Shown here piece after piece: positions 62,713 to 64,000 of a stretch of DNA of 64,000 nt. The DNA lies in contig NZ_SLUP01000002.1 in NCBI RefSeq assembly GCF_004341235.1, positions 372,001 to 436,000 of the forward strand. The letters are read 5' to 3'. The DNA comes from Mariniflexile fucanivorans. Lineage in GTDB: Bacteria; Bacteroidota; Bacteroidia; Flavobacteriales; Flavobacteriaceae. A program made the position numbers and the translations under genes. Within the stretch, counting starts at the first letter, position 1, and every line of letters starts with the position of its first letter. The notes under the pieces are model-generated. The model saw nothing but the letters and a program-made list of their open reading frames with translations. It made no database searches and had not been told where the DNA came from.

Positions 62713-64000
62713 TTAAAATTCATCTTTTTCCATTAATGTATTCACTTTAATTAAATCATTTGTGCCTAATGGATTTAATCTTGATTTGTCATCTTTATGG
62801 AAGCCTTTGAGGTAACAAAAGCTTGCATTAGATCCTAATGTATTCAATGACAATATGATTTCGAAAATGCGTTCTTTGGGGTTGCCAGATGTAGAATTGA
62901 AATGCACTTCTACTTCTTTTGAATATAAATCTCCTTTTTCGGAATATAATGCAAATAGCACATCTGCACTTTTCAATTCATTGTCTACTGGTTGATCTTG
63001 TAATAAGGTAATCTTAATACTTCCTGATGCTATTCTATCGTTTTGATCTATTCGGTTAAAGGTTACTAAATCACTTTTCTCTTTTTTAGTATCCTTATAA
63101 AACTTAACCACAGGAACCAATAACTCTTGTAAACTTGCACCACCATGAACAAATTGTACTCCTATATTGCCTTGTTTTCTATATCTGTTAATTGCTCTTG
63201 GAATCGCTATTTTTAAATCTGTATCTATATTTGTTGTGTTTTTCATTTCTAGACCATAGCCATCCAATTCCCCTTCAAAATCATCTGCAACAACAAAGCG
63301 TGAATGATCTCTACTGTAACCTATAGGTTTTGGTAATTGTTCTCTACTTGATTCAGTAAGTGTTGTATTATTATATAGAAATCCATGGTCCGACGTTACT
63401 AAAACATGATAGACATTCCAACCATAAATTTTCATGATTAGATTCTTAATGTCTTCTATGGCTTTAGCAGAAACATTAAAAGTTTCGTGCTCCGTTCTTC
63501 TAGTATCACCAATGGAATCCATCCAATCATGATATATATAAAGTACTCTATTATCTTTAAAAAAGTCCCGTCCTTCATCTCGACTAAGTTTCATAGCTTG
63601 TGAATAGTCTAAACAAGCACTTTTAGGTTCACTGTTTTGTAATATTTTAGCTCTGTTTGTGCTTATTGTGGATTTACCATCAATTTTGAACACCAAATCT
63701 TTATCTCCTTTTTCAACACTTATGCCTTTATTTGGCAATAAATTAGACATTCCTAAATTGGTATAGGATGGTAAGGAAGCTAAATAAGGTTCAATTTCCA
63801 CCAAATTCTTACTATCTGCCATTAGCTCATCATACAATTCGTAACCCAATTCATATCTAAATGCATCCGAAATTATAACCACAACTTTAGCACTAAAATC
63901 TTGCAAGTAGTTTTTATGAAAATCAAATTGTTTAGGAACTTTAATATCGTGAAAATTAAAGTTTGTCTCTTGTAATATTTTCTGCCACTCTGTATTTAAT
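62713..64000 (-). CDS. pglZ: BREX alkaline-phosphatase-like protein PglZ (5' end outside the window)
   Basis: Only the C-terminal part is present. The frame is open to the right edge (LNTEWQKILQETNFNFHDIK before the first internal start-like codon at 63906), so the true start lies beyond 64000. VVVIISDAFRYELGYEL carries the nucleophile-region Asp and LVTSDHGFLYN the metal-binding Asp-His of the PglZ alkaline-phosphatase fold. The downstream order pglZ-brxL is that of type I BREX, so brxA/B/C and pglX are expected to the right. Confidence 0.87.
   Translation of the reverse strand, partial: LNTEWQKILQETNFNFHDIKVPKQFDFHKNYLQDFSAKVVVIISDAFRYELGYELYDELMADSKNLVEIEPYLASLPSYTNLGMSNLLPNKGISVEKGDKDLVFKIDGKSTISTNRAKILQNSEPKSACLDYSQAMKLSRDEGRDFFKDNRVLYIYHDWMDSIGDTRRTEHETFNVSAKAIEDIKNLIMKIYGWNVYHVLVTSDHGFLYNNTTLTESSREQLPKPIGYSRDHSRFVVADDFEGELDGYGLEMKNTTNIDTDLKIAIPRAINRYRKQGNIGVQFVHGGASLQELLVPVVKFYKDTKKEKSDLVTFNRIDQNDRIASGSIKITLLQDQPVDNELKSADVLFALYSEKGDLYSKEVEVHFNSTSGNPKERIFEIILSLNTLGSNASFCYLKGFHKDDKSRLNPLGTNDLIKVNTLMEKDEF

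Noticed and set aside
1-64000. Insertion sequences or transposases
   Set aside because: No transposase-like protein or terminal inverted repeats with target duplications were found. The mobile signal is the conjugative element.
1-64000. CRISPR arrays
   Set aside because: No series of regularly spaced direct repeats was found. The repeats seen are single pairs or palindromes.

Overview
The window looks like a chromosome segment of a marine or aquatic Flavobacteriaceae species (Bacteroidota). The evidence is low G+C, Bacteroidota-type promoters with TAnnTTTG boxes, families typical of the group (DUF4290, Lacal_2735-like, TIGR03643, DUF2256 beside cryptochromes) and a Bacteroidota conjugative element with RteC, TraE-N and BfmA. 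The exact genus cannot be read from the sequence.

Region 1 (1-16.7 kb) is a light and oxidative-stress island. A TetR-type regulator heads a tight operon: ABC1 kinase, flavin reductase, NAD(P)-binding epimerase, DUF2256, DASH cryptochrome, Fe-S (6-4) photolyase and a further photolyase-like protein. A second operon follows with folE, an SDR, glutathione peroxidase, TspO, an SRPBCC protein and a class I photolyase. Both operons start behind the same 28-bp inverted-repeat operator (GTTTAA-N16-TTAAAC) placed just upstream of the -7 box. Region 2 (16.8-25.7 kb) is housekeeping: murA (catalytic Cys replaced by Asp), DUF4290, DUF493, a P-loop ATPase, recQ, fmt, HU, yqgE, a class IV aminotransferase and a START-like protein.

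Region 3 (25.8 kb to the right edge) is an integrative and conjugative element that appears to begin at a tRNA-Met gene. It holds dcyD and luxR cargo, rteC, a replication module, an EEP-family protein, an amidase, the transfer operon traE-traN, an SOS-mutagenesis cassette (SRAP peptidase, dnaE, dinB, S24 repressor), the coupling protein, relaxase and BfmA, a candidate oriT, and ssb. No integrase and no right end are present, so the element runs past 64 kb.

Region 4 (51.9-64 kb, minus strand) is defence cargo. It contains the 3' end of a BREX operon (pglZ C-terminal part, then a BrxL whose C-terminus is an MIT_C-like phospholipase-D-fold domain instead of the usual Lon-like end). Directly downstream is a tightly coupled five-gene cassette that I do not recognise as a named system: a UPF1-like SF1 helicase with tandem S1 domains, a winged-helix protein, a phospholipase-D-family protein, a stand-alone CARF protein and a Card1/Can2-like CARF-PD-(D/E)XK nuclease. 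There is no CRISPR array, no Cas10 and no recognisable cyclic-oligoadenylate synthase in the window. This cassette is the best candidate for an undescribed system.
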